Shown: positions 17,008-25,452, counted from the first letter of the stretch. The stretch: 56,362 bases of DNA from Oscillospiraceae bacterium (GCA_016296635.1 JAEDIZ010000003.1:1-56362); one strand, 5' to 3'. Notes: generated from the sequence alone by a model not told the origin. A program made the numbers and translations.

Positions 17008-17037
17008 ATTGTATCCCTCCAACTTGAAATTTAGGTT

Positions 17038-17064
17038 ATTATATCGAACTGCATTTTGTGTCAA
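17038..17064 (-). promoter_or_regulatory. Predicted promoter of the GH13 gene
   Basis: On the minus strand, TTGACA (17064-17059), 15 bp and TATAAT (17043-17038). Both hexamers are perfect, with a slightly short spacer. It stands back-to-back with the GNAT promoter. Confidence 0.55.
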
Positions 17065-17083
17065 GAAAGCAACTGAGTTTGGT

Positions 17084-17112
17084 TTGACCGGAGGAAAACT
17101 GTGTGTTATACT
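17084..17112 (+). promoter_or_regulatory. Predicted promoter of the GNAT gene
   Basis: TTGACC (17084-17089), 17 bp and TATACT (17107-17112), 33 bp before the start codon. Confidence 0.6.
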
Positions 17113-17144
17113 GAACCGGATCAAAGAATACGGAGGAAAAGCGG

Positions 17145-17609
17145 ATGAAATTCAGATTTGCAGAACGGAAGGATATTTCCCTGATCCTCGGTTTTATCAA
17201 GGGACTGGCGGAATATGAGCATATGGCGGATCAGGTGGTTGCCACACCGGATCTGCTGGAGTATTGGCTTTTTGATAAGAAAACGGCGGAAGTCCTTTTT
17301 GCGATAGAGGGCGAAAAGGAAGTCGGCTTTGCGCTGTTTTTCCATAATTTCTCGACATTTCTCGGCAGAGCGGGTATTTATCTGGAGGATCTGTTTGTTC
17401 TGCCGGAATATAGAGGGAAAGGCTACGGCAAGGGGCTTCTGACGCAGCTCGGAAAGATTGCCAACGAAAGAGGCTGCGGCAGACTGGAATGGTGGTGTTT
17501 GGACTGGAATCAGCCGAGCATTGATTTTTACCGCGCCATGGGCGCTGAACCCATGAGCGAGTGGACAACCTATCGCATCACCGGACAGACGCTGAAAAAT
17601 CTGGGGTAA
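17145..17609 (+). CDS. GNAT family N-acetyltransferase
   Basis: 154 residues, the usual length of a diamine/spermidine N-acetyltransferase-like GNAT. The acetyl-CoA loop is visible as LFVLPEYRGKGYGKGLL (about 86-102), followed by CGRLEWWCLDWNQPSIDFYRAMGA, the end typical of this subgroup (compare W-N-x-x-S/A-I-D-F-Y). The acceptor is probably a small amine, but this cannot be settled from sequence. GGAGG precedes the ATG, and it may be co-transcribed with the dipeptidase gene 21 nt downstream. Confidence 0.88.
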   Translation: MKFRFAERKDISLILGFIKGLAEYEHMADQVVATPDLLEYWLFDKKTAEVLFAIEGEKEVGFALFFHNFSTFLGRAGIYLEDLFVLPEYRGKGYGKGLLTQLGKIANERGCGRLEWWCLDWNQPSIDFYRAMGAEPMSEWTTYRITGQTLKNLG

Positions 17610-17630
17610 AGGGAAGAAAGGAAACCGGAT

Positions 17631-18279
17631 ATGTTTGAAACGGAAGAGAAACAGATTCGGCAGAACTTCGTTCTGCTTTCTGACATCGTGCCTGATATTA
17701 TTCAGGAGCTTCGATATTTTTCAACCTATAATTTTATCGGTGAACGGATTGACGGCTATATTGAACCGTGTGCCATACTTACGGGAAAGGCCGCTGAGGC
17801 GCTGAAGAGGGTAAGTGACGATCTGAAAAAAGGGGTATCGGCTCAAAATTTTTAATGCCTACCGCCCGACGAGAGCCGTGGCACATTTTGTCCGGTGGGC
17901 AGAGAATGAAAACGATCTGCGGATGAAGACGTATTTTTATCCGGATGTCAAAAAAAGCGACCTTTTTGAAATCGGCTACATTGCAAGAAAGTCAAGCCAC
18001 AGCAGGGGCAGCACAGTGGATCTGACGCTTTTGGATATGGCCAGCAGCAAAGAAGTCAGTATGGGAAGTCCCTTCGATTATTTCGGAAAGCGCTCACATA
18101 CCGATTTTCTGAAGCATCTGACGGAGGAAGAGATTCGTAATCGATTCTTCCTGCGTGATACCATGATAGAACACGGCTTTGCGCCGATGGCGGAAGAATG
18201 GTGGCATTTTACGCTGGCGGATGAGCCGTATCCCGATACATATTTTGATTTTCCGGTCTGCGGGACAATGACTGACTGA
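17631..18279 (+). pseudogene. D-Ala-D-Ala dipeptidase (VanX/DdpX, peptidase M15D), frameshifted
   Basis: Two pieces of one protein lie in different frames. The first (17631-17855) holds the N-terminal VanX-like part (DIIQELRYFSTYNFIGERIDGY). The second contains the catalytic part: KIFNAYRPTRAV, SHSRGSTVDLTL (zinc His and Asp) and EEWWHF (catalytic Glu and zinc His). The frames join at CTGAAAAAAGGGG (about 17821-17834): one base too many in the A6 or G4 run would explain it. Without the shift the protein would be about 215 residues, close to the family length. VanX-type enzymes cleave D-Ala-D-Ala in peptidoglycan recycling or glycopeptide resistance. There are no other van genes nearby, so recycling or nutrient use is likelier. 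Confidence 0.85.
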
Positions 18280-18352
18280 AAACAGTTTGAAAATGCGGCA
18301 TGGATGTATCGATCGGCATGTTTCCTCTCATACTAGTTGAGAGGTGAGAAAC

Positions 18353-19642
18353 GTGAGATCAATTTGGCAGCAGTCCGCGCTGCCGCAGTTTCCGGCATTG
18401 GACGGCGATATTAAAACAGATGTGCTGATCATCGGCGGCGGGATTGCGGGTATTTTGACAGCGTGGTTTCTTCAGCAGAACGGTGTGGAGTATGTTCTGG
18501 TGGAGAAGGATCGAATCTGCGGGAAGAATACGCAGAATACAACGGCGAAAATTTCGGTGCAGCATGGACTGATTTACGATAAACTGATTAGAAGCGGCGG
18601 CGTGGAAACTGCGCAAAAGTATTTGCAGGCCAATCAGACTGCTTTTGACCGCTATGCAGAATTATGCAGTCAGATACCATGCGATTATGAGATCCGCGAC
18701 AGTTATGTGTATGCCTTGAACCGGGAAAAACTGGAACGGGAAATGCTGGCATTGGAGAAAATCGGATATGCCGCACAGTTTCGGGAGACGCTTCCGCTGC
18801 CGATTGAAACGGCGGGGGCAGTGAAATTTCCGAAGCAGGCACAATTTGATCCGCTGCAGTTTCTCGGAGGAATCTCTGAGGGGCTTCGGATTTATGAAAA
18901 TACATGGGTGCGCGCCATGATCGGAACGACCGCAGTTACGGACAACGGGCGGATTCATGCAGAAAAGGTGGTCTGTGCGACGCATTTTCCCTTTATCAAT
19001 AAGCACGGTCTGTATTTTTTGAAGCTCTATCAGCACCGCTCCTATGTGCTGGCATTGGAAAATTCACCGATTCCGGATGGAATGTATGTGGATGAAGATC
19101 TGGCCGGCCTGTCTTTTCGCAGCTGCGGCGATTTGCTGCTGTTGGGCGGCGGAGGGGGCCGAACGGGAAACGGCTGCGGAGGCTGGAAAGAACTGAGAAG
19201 ATTTGCGATGGAGCATTACCCGGATGCAAAGGAACGCTGTTTATGGGCTGCGCAGGACTGTATGAGCCTTGATGGGCGGCCGTATATCGGAAGGTACGGC
19301 AGAAGAACGCCGAGACTCTATGTGGAAACCGGGTTCAACAAATGGGGCATGACCGGAGCAATGCTTTCCGCCATGCTCATTACAGATCGGATTCTCGGAA
19401 AGAGGAATCCCTACGCCGATCTTTTCAGACCGGACAGAAGCATACTGAAGCCGCAGCTTTTTGTAAACGGATTTGAAGCTTTTCTGAATATTCTGACGCC
19501 ATCTAAGAAAACCTGCCCGCATATGTTCTGTGCGCTCAAATGGAACGAGGAGGAGCAGAACTGGCAATGTCCGTGCCACGGATCTCGTTTTTCTGCAGAC
19601 GGAACGGTACTTGATAATCCTTCAAACGCAGATTTGCATTAG
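18353..19642 (+). CDS. FAD-dependent oxidoreductase with C-terminal Rieske domain
   Basis: 429 residues from the GTG at 18353 (AGGTGAG site just before); a GTG at 18344 is the alternative. The DAO/glycine-oxidase-like FAD fold starts with DVLIIGGGIAGILTAWFLQQNGVEYVLVEK (the GxGxxG dinucleotide motif). The C-terminal Rieske [2Fe-2S] ligands are CPHMFC and CPCHGSRF. Such fusions are common in Bacillota and are electron-transfer oxidoreductases of unknown substrate. The protein ends right after the Rieske motif (VLDNPSNADLH), slightly shorter than many homologues of about 480-510 residues, because the middle region is compact. No partner gene is adjacent. Confidence 0.85.
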   Translation: MRSIWQQSALPQFPALDGDIKTDVLIIGGGIAGILTAWFLQQNGVEYVLVEKDRICGKNTQNTTAKISVQHGLIYDKLIRSGGVETAQKYLQANQTAFDRYAELCSQIPCDYEIRDSYVYALNREKLEREMLALEKIGYAAQFRETLPLPIETAGAVKFPKQAQFDPLQFLGGISEGLRIYENTWVRAMIGTTAVTDNGRIHAEKVVCATHFPFINKHGLYFLKLYQHRSYVLALENSPIPDGMYVDEDLAGLSFRSCGDLLLLGGGGGRTGNGCGGWKELRRFAMEHYPDAKERCLWAAQDCMSLDGRPYIGRYGRRTPRLYVETGFNKWGMTGAMLSAMLITDRILGKRNPYADLFRPDRSILKPQLFVNGFEAFLNILTPSKKTCPHMFCALKWNEEEQNWQCPCHGSRFSADGTVLDNPSNADLH

Positions 19643-19701
19643 AATCTGAATAATAAAACCTACCGATTTATTCGACTATACTGAAAAAACGGATAAATCC
19701 A

Positions 19702-19730
19702 TTGACATTCATACACTGCTTTGCTACAAT
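19702..19730 (+). promoter_or_regulatory. Promoter of the glycine riboswitch-glyA unit
   Basis: TTGACA (19702-19707), 17 bp and TACAAT (19725-19730). It is positioned to start the riboswitch transcript about 30 nt before the first aptamer. Confidence 0.7.
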
Positions 19731-19763
19731 GAAAAAAACTGAATCAGCTGTTTGATGGTTACA

Positions 19764-19925
19764 GGAGAGCGGACGGAAGTCCCGCCGACGGGGAAAACTC
19801 TCAGGCGTCCCGATTATGGACATGGACTGTGACCGGACAGAACTCTGGAGAAGCCTGCTTTGCGCAGGTGCCGAAGGTGCAAAACGCTTTGCGTTAATCT
19901 CTCAGGCAAAAGGACAGAGAAAGGA
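19764..19925 (+). promoter_or_regulatory. Tandem glycine riboswitch (gcvT motif)
   Basis: Two glycine aptamers in series. The first begins GGAGAGCGGACGGAAGT and carries the conserved AACTCTCAGGC. The second carries GCCGAAGGTGCAAAACG and ATCTCTCAGGCAAAAGGACA, the hallmark of aptamer 2. They lead directly into glyA and so tie serine/glycine interconversion to the glycine level. Whether glycine turns the gene on or off cannot be told by eye. Confidence 0.9.
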
Positions 19926-19962
19926 TTCTGCAGGCAGAAGTCTGCAGAGGCTTTGTCTTTGT

Positions 19963-19990
19963 GCGAACGGGAGAGATTCCGTTCGTTTTT
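19963..19990 (+). terminator. Expression-platform terminator of the glycine riboswitch
   Basis: CGAACGG/CCGTTCG stem with an 8-nt loop, followed by TTTTTATATT, between the aptamers and the glyA ribosome binding site. It is the probable switchable attenuator. A second hairpin (CTGCAG ... CTGCAG, about 19929-19948) lies between and could take part. Confidence 0.65.
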
Positions 19991-20012
19991 ATATTATCAG
20001 GAGGATATCATT

Positions 20013-21275
20013 ATGGTAGAACAGAGTATGCGTTACATCAATGCTTACGATCCCGAGATCGCCCGTGTGCTGGATCTGGAACTGCAGAGACAGAGAAATA
20101 ACATCGAGCTGATTGCCTCGGAAAACCTCGTCAGCCCGGAAGTTATGGCGGTCATGGGTTCGGTGCTGACCAATAAATACGCGGAGGGCTATCCCGGCAA
20201 GCGCTATTACGGCGGCTGCGAATATGTGGACATGGCAGAAAATATCTGCATTGAGCGCGCGAAGATGATCTTTGATGCGCAGTTCGCAAACGTGCAGGCC
20301 CACAGCGGTTCTCAGGCAAACTACGCGGTCTATCTGGCGCTTTGCAAGCCAGGTGATACCGTTCTCGGCATGGACCTCAATCAGGGCGGACATCTGACCC
20401 ACGGCTGCCCGGCAAACTTCTCCGGCAAGACCTACAACTGCATCAGCTACGGTCTTGACCCGGCCACCGGCCGTATTGACTACGATCAGGTTCGCGATCT
20501 GGCCCGCAAGAACCAGCCCCGTATGATCATTGCCGGTGCTTCCGCTTATCCCCGATTCATTGACTACAAAGCTTTCAGCGAAATTGCCCACGAAGTCGGC
20601 GCGTATCTGATGGTCGATATTGCCCATGTTGCAGGCCTGATCGCGGCAGGGGAGCATCCGAGTCCCATGCCCTATGCAGATATCGTGACCACGACGACGC
20701 ATAAAACCATGCGCGGTCCCCGCGGCGGCATCATTCTTTCCAATGACGCAGAGATTGCCAAGAAGATCAACAGTGCGATTTTTCCGGGTACGCAGGGCGG
20801 TCCGTTGATGCACATCATCGCAGCCAAGGCAGTTGCACTCGGCGAGGCACTGCGCCCCGAGTTCAAGACCTATCAGCATCAGATCGTTGCAAATGCAGCA
20901 ACGCTTGCCAAGACGCTGATGGATGGCGGACTGGAGCTGGTTTCCGGCGGTACGGACAACCACCTGATGCTGCTCGACCTGAAAAACAGCGAAATGAGCG
21001 GCAAGGATCTGGAGATCCGGCTGGATTCCGTGCATATCACGGCCAACAAAAATATGGTGCCCAATGATCCGAGAACGCCGCAGCAGACCAGCGGCGTCCG
21101 TCTCGGCAGCCCGGCGGTCACGACCCGCGGCTTCAAGGAAGCGGAGATGGAAATCGTGGGCAAGCTGATCTGCGATGCAACGCTGGATTTTGATGCAAAG
21201 AGAAAAGAGATCCTCGAACAGGTGAGCGAGCTTTGCGGCAGATTCCCCATCTATGAGAGCAAGTTCCGTCCGTAA
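20013..21275 (+). CDS. glyA: Serine hydroxymethyltransferase
   Basis: 420 residues from the ATG at 20013 (AGGAGGATATC upstream), the normal length. It is a PLP enzyme converting serine and tetrahydrofolate to glycine and methylene-THF. Signatures: IELIASENLVS, TNKYAEGYPGKRYYGGCE, HSGSQAN, and TTTTHKTMRGPRGG with the PLP-binding lysine. The start was preferred over the open frame from 19860, which runs through the riboswitch. A terminator follows, so the unit is monocistronic and glycine-controlled. Confidence 0.97.
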   Translation: MVEQSMRYINAYDPEIARVLDLELQRQRNNIELIASENLVSPEVMAVMGSVLTNKYAEGYPGKRYYGGCEYVDMAENICIERAKMIFDAQFANVQAHSGSQANYAVYLALCKPGDTVLGMDLNQGGHLTHGCPANFSGKTYNCISYGLDPATGRIDYDQVRDLARKNQPRMIIAGASAYPRFIDYKAFSEIAHEVGAYLMVDIAHVAGLIAAGEHPSPMPYADIVTTTTHKTMRGPRGGIILSNDAEIAKKINSAIFPGTQGGPLMHIIAAKAVALGEALRPEFKTYQHQIVANAATLAKTLMDGGLELVSGGTDNHLMLLDLKNSEMSGKDLEIRLDSVHITANKNMVPNDPRTPQQTSGVRLGSPAVTTRGFKEAEMEIVGKLICDATLDFDAKRKEILEQVSELCGRFPIYESKFRP

Positions 21276-21289
21276 TCAATACAACAACG

Positions 21290-21323
21290 AAAAAGCAGCA
21301 GGATCGGAATCCTGCTGCTTTTT
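21290..21323. terminator. Bidirectional terminator after glyA
   Basis: AAAAAGCAGCAGGAT / ATCCTGCTGCTTTTT perfect stem between converging genes. Confidence 0.9.
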
Positions 21324-21324
21324 A

Positions 21325-22578
21325 TCATAGTTCCGGAGCGATGGGAAGCGTTGCGCCGCCGAAGGGCATTGCAATGACGCTGGCATCGGGGCCGTATTTC
21401 TGCATGGCTTTATCAAAGGCTTCCTGCGCAAAGCTTTGAGGATTCAGAAAAATGCTGCGTACGAAGTCCGGCTCCATTTCGGAAACGAGATCGATCTGTG
21501 CATAGTCCAGAATCATGGCAATGGCGGCGGCTTTGTGGCCGCCAAGTTCAAATTCTCTGCCGATGCGTTCGACCATGGAATGGGCGGTGGGAGCATTTTG
21601 CAGCCATTCGGCAAATTTTGCGCTGCCAAGGCCCTCCGGGCAGGCACCAATGTGGATGATGGTTCCGCCGTCTTTCACGGCATGCTTGGCGTTGTCCAAT
21701 GCTTTCTGGGTCTGGTAGAGATTGGCGTCTTTCGGAGCGCCGCCCTGCGAGACCAAAACGATGTCGGCCCGTTTTTCAATGGGCTTTCGGTACATCCGGT
21801 CGAGATAACGGCAGGCCTCTCGGTGGGCTTTTGTCACATCTCCTGCGGCAACATAGACGATTTTTTTGTGCTCGTCCAGTACGGCGTTTACGATAAAGTC
21901 CAAATGGCAGAAGGTTTCCGCTTCCTCGATATCCTCTCGCAGCGGATTGCCCTCCAGTTTTCCTGCGCATGCGTCGGGACTGACCATCAGACGGTGGTTA
22001 CATTGAATGGCGTCCGGCGTGGAAACGCCGGGCATGACGGCCTTTGCACCGCCGGAATAGCCGGCAAAATAGTGAAACTCCACATTGCCGAGACCGATTC
22101 TGAAATCCGCTTCCGCGACACGGCGGGTAATATCGACGGGGGTTCCGCGGAATGTCATGCCCATATGGATGAAATCGGTTACATCGGAATCTTCAATACG
22201 AACTTCCCGGAATGCCCGCTCACCGACCAGATGGAGCGTTTCCTCCTCTGTATGACGGCGATGCGAGCCGAGAGCCAGTACAACCGTAATGTCGGAAGGA
22301 GCTACATTTGCAGCGTAAAGCTCATCAAGAACCGATGGAAGAATGTCATAAGAGGGGAGCGGCCTTGAAATATCGCTTGTGACGATGACAACTTTCTGCC
22401 CCGGCTTTGCCATGTCGCGCAGTCGGACCGACCCGACCGGATGCTCCAGGGCATACCGGACGGCTTCTTCACCGCGGCGTTCATGCACCATTTCATTTGC
22501 AAGCAGGACGGACTGCAGATTTTTCTGCGGAATCTCAACATCCTGCGTCCCGGAACCGTATCCAAAAGAAAGCAGCAT
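21325..22578 (-). CDS. LarA family protein (nickel-dependent lactate racemase-like, DUF2088)
   Basis: 417 residues. LarA racemises lactate with a nickel-pincer nucleotide; wider family members act on other 2-hydroxyacids. Motifs seen: VTSDISRPLPSYDILP (compare D-x-TRP-x-P), LGSHRRHT, and FHYFAGYSGGAKAVMPG with the histidine region of LarA. The maturation genes larB, larC and larE are absent from the window, so the cofactor must be made by distant genes, or the activity differs. It is followed 6 nt downstream of a MATE gene (which ends at 22585), forming a probable two-gene unit. Confidence 0.85.
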   Translation of the reverse strand: MLLSFGYGSGTQDVEIPQKNLQSVLLANEMVHERRGEEAVRYALEHPVGSVRLRDMAKPGQKVVIVTSDISRPLPSYDILPSVLDELYAANVAPSDITVVLALGSHRRHTEEETLHLVGERAFREVRIEDSDVTDFIHMGMTFRGTPVDITRRVAEADFRIGLGNVEFHYFAGYSGGAKAVMPGVSTPDAIQCNHRLMVSPDACAGKLEGNPLREDIEEAETFCHLDFIVNAVLDEHKKIVYVAAGDVTKAHREACRYLDRMYRKPIEKRADIVLVSQGGAPKDANLYQTQKALDNAKHAVKDGGTIIHIGACPEGLGSAKFAEWLQNAPTAHSMVERIGREFELGGHKAAAIAMILDYAQIDLVSEMEPDFVRSIFLNPQSFAQEAFDKAMQKYGPDASVIAMPFGGATLPIAPEL

Positions 22579-22584
22579 ATTTTC

Positions 22585-23967
22585 TCACTCTTTCCCGGCG
22601 GAATCTACAATCCGCGCCTTATCGAATTTGGCAAAATAGCGAACATAAATCAAAGTCGCAGTACTTGCGATAAACCACCCTGCGGGATAGCCCATTGCAA
22701 TGGGAATCACTGTATTACTGATGAAATTTGCCATAATGAACAGATAGATCTGACGGAAAACAACGAAAGAACAGAGCATGATGATCATGGCGGTTTTGCT
22801 GTCACCGGCTCCGCGAAGGGCACCGGAATAGATCTGATTGACGCAGATCATGACATAGAACGGAGAAATCCATCTCAGAAACAGCGTGCCGTATTCCACG
22901 ACCGAAGGCTTACTGTTGAAGAAAATAACAAGGTGCGGCGCGGTAAGAAATACGATAGCGATGAGAACAAGAGTCGCACATTCCGACATGAAAAGAGCTG
23001 TACGCATTCCTTTTCTTGCTCGAGGTACATTACCTGTGCCGAGATTCTGACCTACGAAGGTTGTAGCTGCCAGCGCCAGCGACTGCACAGGCAGAAGAAT
23101 CAGCTGATCGATCTTGGAATATGCTGTCCAGCCGGACATGCAGTCGGCGCCGAAATAATTGATATAGGACTGCACAAAAATATTGGAAAAGGAGGTCAGC
23201 GCCATCTGAATGGCCGCCGGGATACCTACCTGAATAATCTGCTTGAAAATACGGAAATGAAGCCGTAGATCACGGATGCGAAGATGCACACATGAGTCCG
23301 TGCGGAGCAGCGTGACAATTACGAGAATTGCAGAAACGAACTGGGAGATAATGGTTGCGAGTGCTACGCCCTGCACGCCCATATGGAAGATGATAACAAA
23401 GACGAGATCGAGAACCGTGTTCAAAACGGCACAGACAACAAGATAATAGAAGGGCCTTTGAGAATCACCCACGGCACGCAGAACACCCGCACCCATGTTA
23501 TAGAGCATCAGACCCATGATACCCGCAAAATAAATGTTGAGATATGCGGAGGATTCCGGCATGACATCTGCCGGCGTTTTCATCATCCGCAGGGCAGTGG
23601 GTGTGATCAGTAGTCCTGCTGCTGTGAATAGAACGCCGAGAATCGCAGTCATGGCCAAAGAGGTATGTACGGCGTCATGGACATTTTCAAACTGATGTGC
23701 GCCGTAATACTGCGAGATGACCACGCCTGCGCCGCTGGCAAGACCGGTGAAAAAACCGATCAGCAGATTAACAATCGGGCCGACGGAGCCGACGGCGGAG
23801 AAAGCCTCATTGCTGACATAGTTGCCGACAACCCATGTGTCGACGGTATTATAAAGCTGCTGAAAGATATTGCCAATCAGCAGGGGAAATGCAAATTGCA
23901 GAAGATGAGATACGACGCTGCCGGCGGTCATATCAACATCACGGGATCGTATCGCTCGTGCAGCCAT
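22585..23967 (-). CDS. MATE family efflux transporter
   Basis: 460 residues with about twelve hydrophobic segments in two homologous halves. The start LLQFAFPLLIGNIFQQLYNTVDTWVVG is the typical MATE opening. GGAGGAACAG precedes the ATG. It would export cationic drugs or metabolites using a Na+ or H+ gradient. It shares a transcript with the LarA-like gene, an association that might be functional, such as product export, but there is no direct evidence. Confidence 0.92.
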   Translation of the reverse strand: MAARAIRSRDVDMTAGSVVSHLLQFAFPLLIGNIFQQLYNTVDTWVVGNYVSNEAFSAVGSVGPIVNLLIGFFTGLASGAGVVISQYYGAHQFENVHDAVHTSLAMTAILGVLFTAAGLLITPTALRMMKTPADVMPESSAYLNIYFAGIMGLMLYNMGAGVLRAVGDSQRPFYYLVVCAVLNTVLDLVFVIIFHMGVQGVALATIISQFVSAILVIVTLLRTDSCVHLRIRDLRLHFRIFKQIIQVGIPAAIQMALTSFSNIFVQSYINYFGADCMSGWTAYSKIDQLILLPVQSLALAATTFVGQNLGTGNVPRARKGMRTALFMSECATLVLIAIVFLTAPHLVIFFNSKPSVVEYGTLFLRWISPFYVMICVNQIYSGALRGAGDSKTAMIIMLCSFVVFRQIYLFIMANFISNTVIPIAMGYPAGWFIASTATLIYVRYFAKFDKARIVDSAGKE

Positions 23968-24003
23968 TCTGTTCCTCCAACAAAAGTATACGGGTTACAA
24001 AAT

Positions 24004-24035
24004 CATTCCCATCTCCCAAACGGGAGATGGGAATG
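24004..24035 (-). terminator. Strong hairpin between YjbQ-like and MATE genes
   Basis: A perfect 14-bp stem CATTCCCATCTCCC/GGGAGATGGGAATG with an AAAC loop. It is followed on the minus strand by ATTTTGT and terminates the YjbQ-TIM transcript. Confidence 0.85.
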
Positions 24036-24049
24036 AAATAAGAATCAGA

Positions 24050-24670
24050 TTATCTCTTCTTCCACTCGTCGAACTGAGCCATGTAGGCCTTTTCTTCTTC
24101 GGGGAACTTGCGCAGGGTGTTGATGACCTTGCCGTCGTTGTACTTGCGGCTCTCAACGTCATCGGTAGTACCCATGACGGTGACGTTCAGCTGACGATGA
24201 CGTGCACGGACGTGATCCCAGTCGATAAAGTAGACATGAGCGAATTCGCCGCCGTCCAGCTTGCCGTCCTTGATGGTCATGGTTTCGCTGCGGCCGAAGA
24301 AGACGGAACGCAGATGACCGTCGGTGTTCATGGAAGTGAAGTTGCCCGGTTCGTCAACATAGCGGCCAAACTGTGCATGCACGGGGCCGGGATGACGGTA
24401 CTGATGCTCTTCTGCGAAGTCGGGGATCAGCTTTCTCATGATGTCGAGCAGATCGTGCTGCAGATACTCGAGATCGAAGGTGTCGAAGTCGTGGGAGCAT
24501 TCCTGAACCATGACGGAGCAGGTGGTGTGGTGGGAAGCGATGCAGCAGGTGCCGTTCTTCACGCCGGAAGCTTCAACGATCTTGACGATGTCGGTGGTAA
24601 CATCGTGGAAGGTGGGAACCCAACCGCGGGACTGGAGCTCGAGCTCTTTCTGTACAACTTTAAATTCCAT
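24050..24670 (-). CDS. YjbQ family protein (UPF0047), extended form
   Basis: 206 residues from the ATG at 24670 (GGAGGAAAATAAA upstream). The core of the YjbQ/UPF0047 fold is present: ASHHTTCSVMVQE near residue 49 and SVFFGRSETMTIKDGKLDGGEFAHVYFIDWD. Some members show weak thiamine-phosphate synthase activity in vitro. Ordinary YjbQ has about 135-140 residues. This one is longer, with an insert of about 25 residues around EEHQYRHPGPVHAQFGRYVD and a C-terminal tail of about 35. It is encoded downstream of an archaeal-type TIM and may have a dedicated role in that sugar pathway. Confidence 0.8.
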   Translation of the reverse strand: MEFKVVQKELELQSRGWVPTFHDVTTDIVKIVEASGVKNGTCCIASHHTTCSVMVQECSHDFDTFDLEYLQHDLLDIMRKLIPDFAEEHQYRHPGPVHAQFGRYVDEPGNFTSMNTDGHLRSVFFGRSETMTIKDGKLDGGEFAHVYFIDWDHVRARHRQLNVTVMGTTDDVESRKYNDGKVINTLRKFPEEEKAYMAQFDEWKKR

Positions 24671-24715
24671 TTTATTTTCCTCCAATTGTAATTTGTTTGG
24701 AATTGCTTACAAAAC

Positions 24716-25420
24716 TTACTTCTTGCAGCGCTCGTCGTATGCACGGCGGACTGCGGCGATCATTTCATCAACCATGGCAGCGCGGTCGGAAGCCTTTGCA
24801 ACGCCGGAAGAAGAACCGGTAGCGTCAGCGCCTGCGATGATGGTGTTATAGACATCCTGACCGTTTGCGATGCCTGCTGCGGTAAGGACGAGGATCTCGG
24901 GATCAACATCCTTTACGGCGCGGGTGGCAGCTTCAACATATTCGGGGCCGACGGAAACGCCGGTTCCGATCAGTTCAGAGGGTTCTGCAACGATGATGTT
25001 GGGCTTCAGCTTTGCAATCATGCTGGCTTCTGCCATGGAATCAGCGCAGACGATGGTGGTCAGACCGACTTCGTCAGCTCTCTGAATGGTCTGACGCAGG
25101 GTGCTGAGAGAAACCTGTTTTTCCACATGGTTCAGCATGACGCCTTCTGCGCCGGCTGCTACCAGAGATTCGGGCAGGATATCCGCCAGACCACGGCCTG
25201 GGCGCAGGGGATCCATATGCGGAGCAAAGACATGGATGCGCTTGGTTGCTGCCTTGACGCGGGCGATTTCTACGATAGGCGTGGTGAAGATAATATCAAC
25301 GTCATATTTTTCAGAGGCTGCGTCAGCGGCCTTTGCAAGCTCGATGACATCTTCGCCGTAAAGATAGGACTTGGGGCCAATTTCGAAAAACGGAGCCTTA
25401 ATGGTGCATTTCGGATTCAT
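24716..25420 (-). CDS. Triosephosphate isomerase-like protein, short archaeal type
   Basis: 234 residues, shorter than the usual bacterial TIM (about 250) and closest in style to archaeal TIMs. Likely catalytic residues remain: Lys in CTIKAPFFEIGP, His in MLNHVEK and Glu in VAEPSELIGTG. VFAPHMDP matches the archaeal VxAQHxDP strand. Such second TIM-like genes in carbohydrate loci often act on other phosphorylated ketoses, for example the erythrulose-phosphate isomerases of erythritol pathways. The context here favours a pathway-specific isomerase over the glycolytic enzyme. It is first in an operon with the YjbQ-like gene. Confidence 0.85.
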   Translation of the reverse strand: MNPKCTIKAPFFEIGPKSYLYGEDVIELAKAADAASEKYDVDIIFTTPIVEIARVKAATKRIHVFAPHMDPLRPGRGLADILPESLVAAGAEGVMLNHVEKQVSLSTLRQTIQRADEVGLTTIVCADSMAEASMIAKLKPNIIVAEPSELIGTGVSVGPEYVEAATRAVKDVDPEILVLTAAGIANGQDVYNTIIAGADATGSSSGVAKASDRAAMVDEMIAAVRRAYDERCKK

Positions 25421-25452
25421 AAGGTAACTCTCCTTTCTATTTTTCCTCCTGC

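Noticed and set aside
17821..17834. Programmed ribosomal frameshifting in the VanX-like gene
   Set aside because: The required shift is +1, not the -1 expected for an A6 slippery site, no stimulatory structure is evident, and the family has no known recoding. Slippage error or mutation is preferred.
17631..18279. A glycopeptide-resistance cluster around the VanX-like gene
   Set aside because: No VanA/VanB ligase, VanH or VanRS genes are adjacent, and the gene itself is frameshifted.
24004..24035. A perfect 14-bp stem considered as a mobile-element end or recombination site
   Set aside because: It lies directly after a stop codon with a T-rich flank, so an ordinary terminator explains it.
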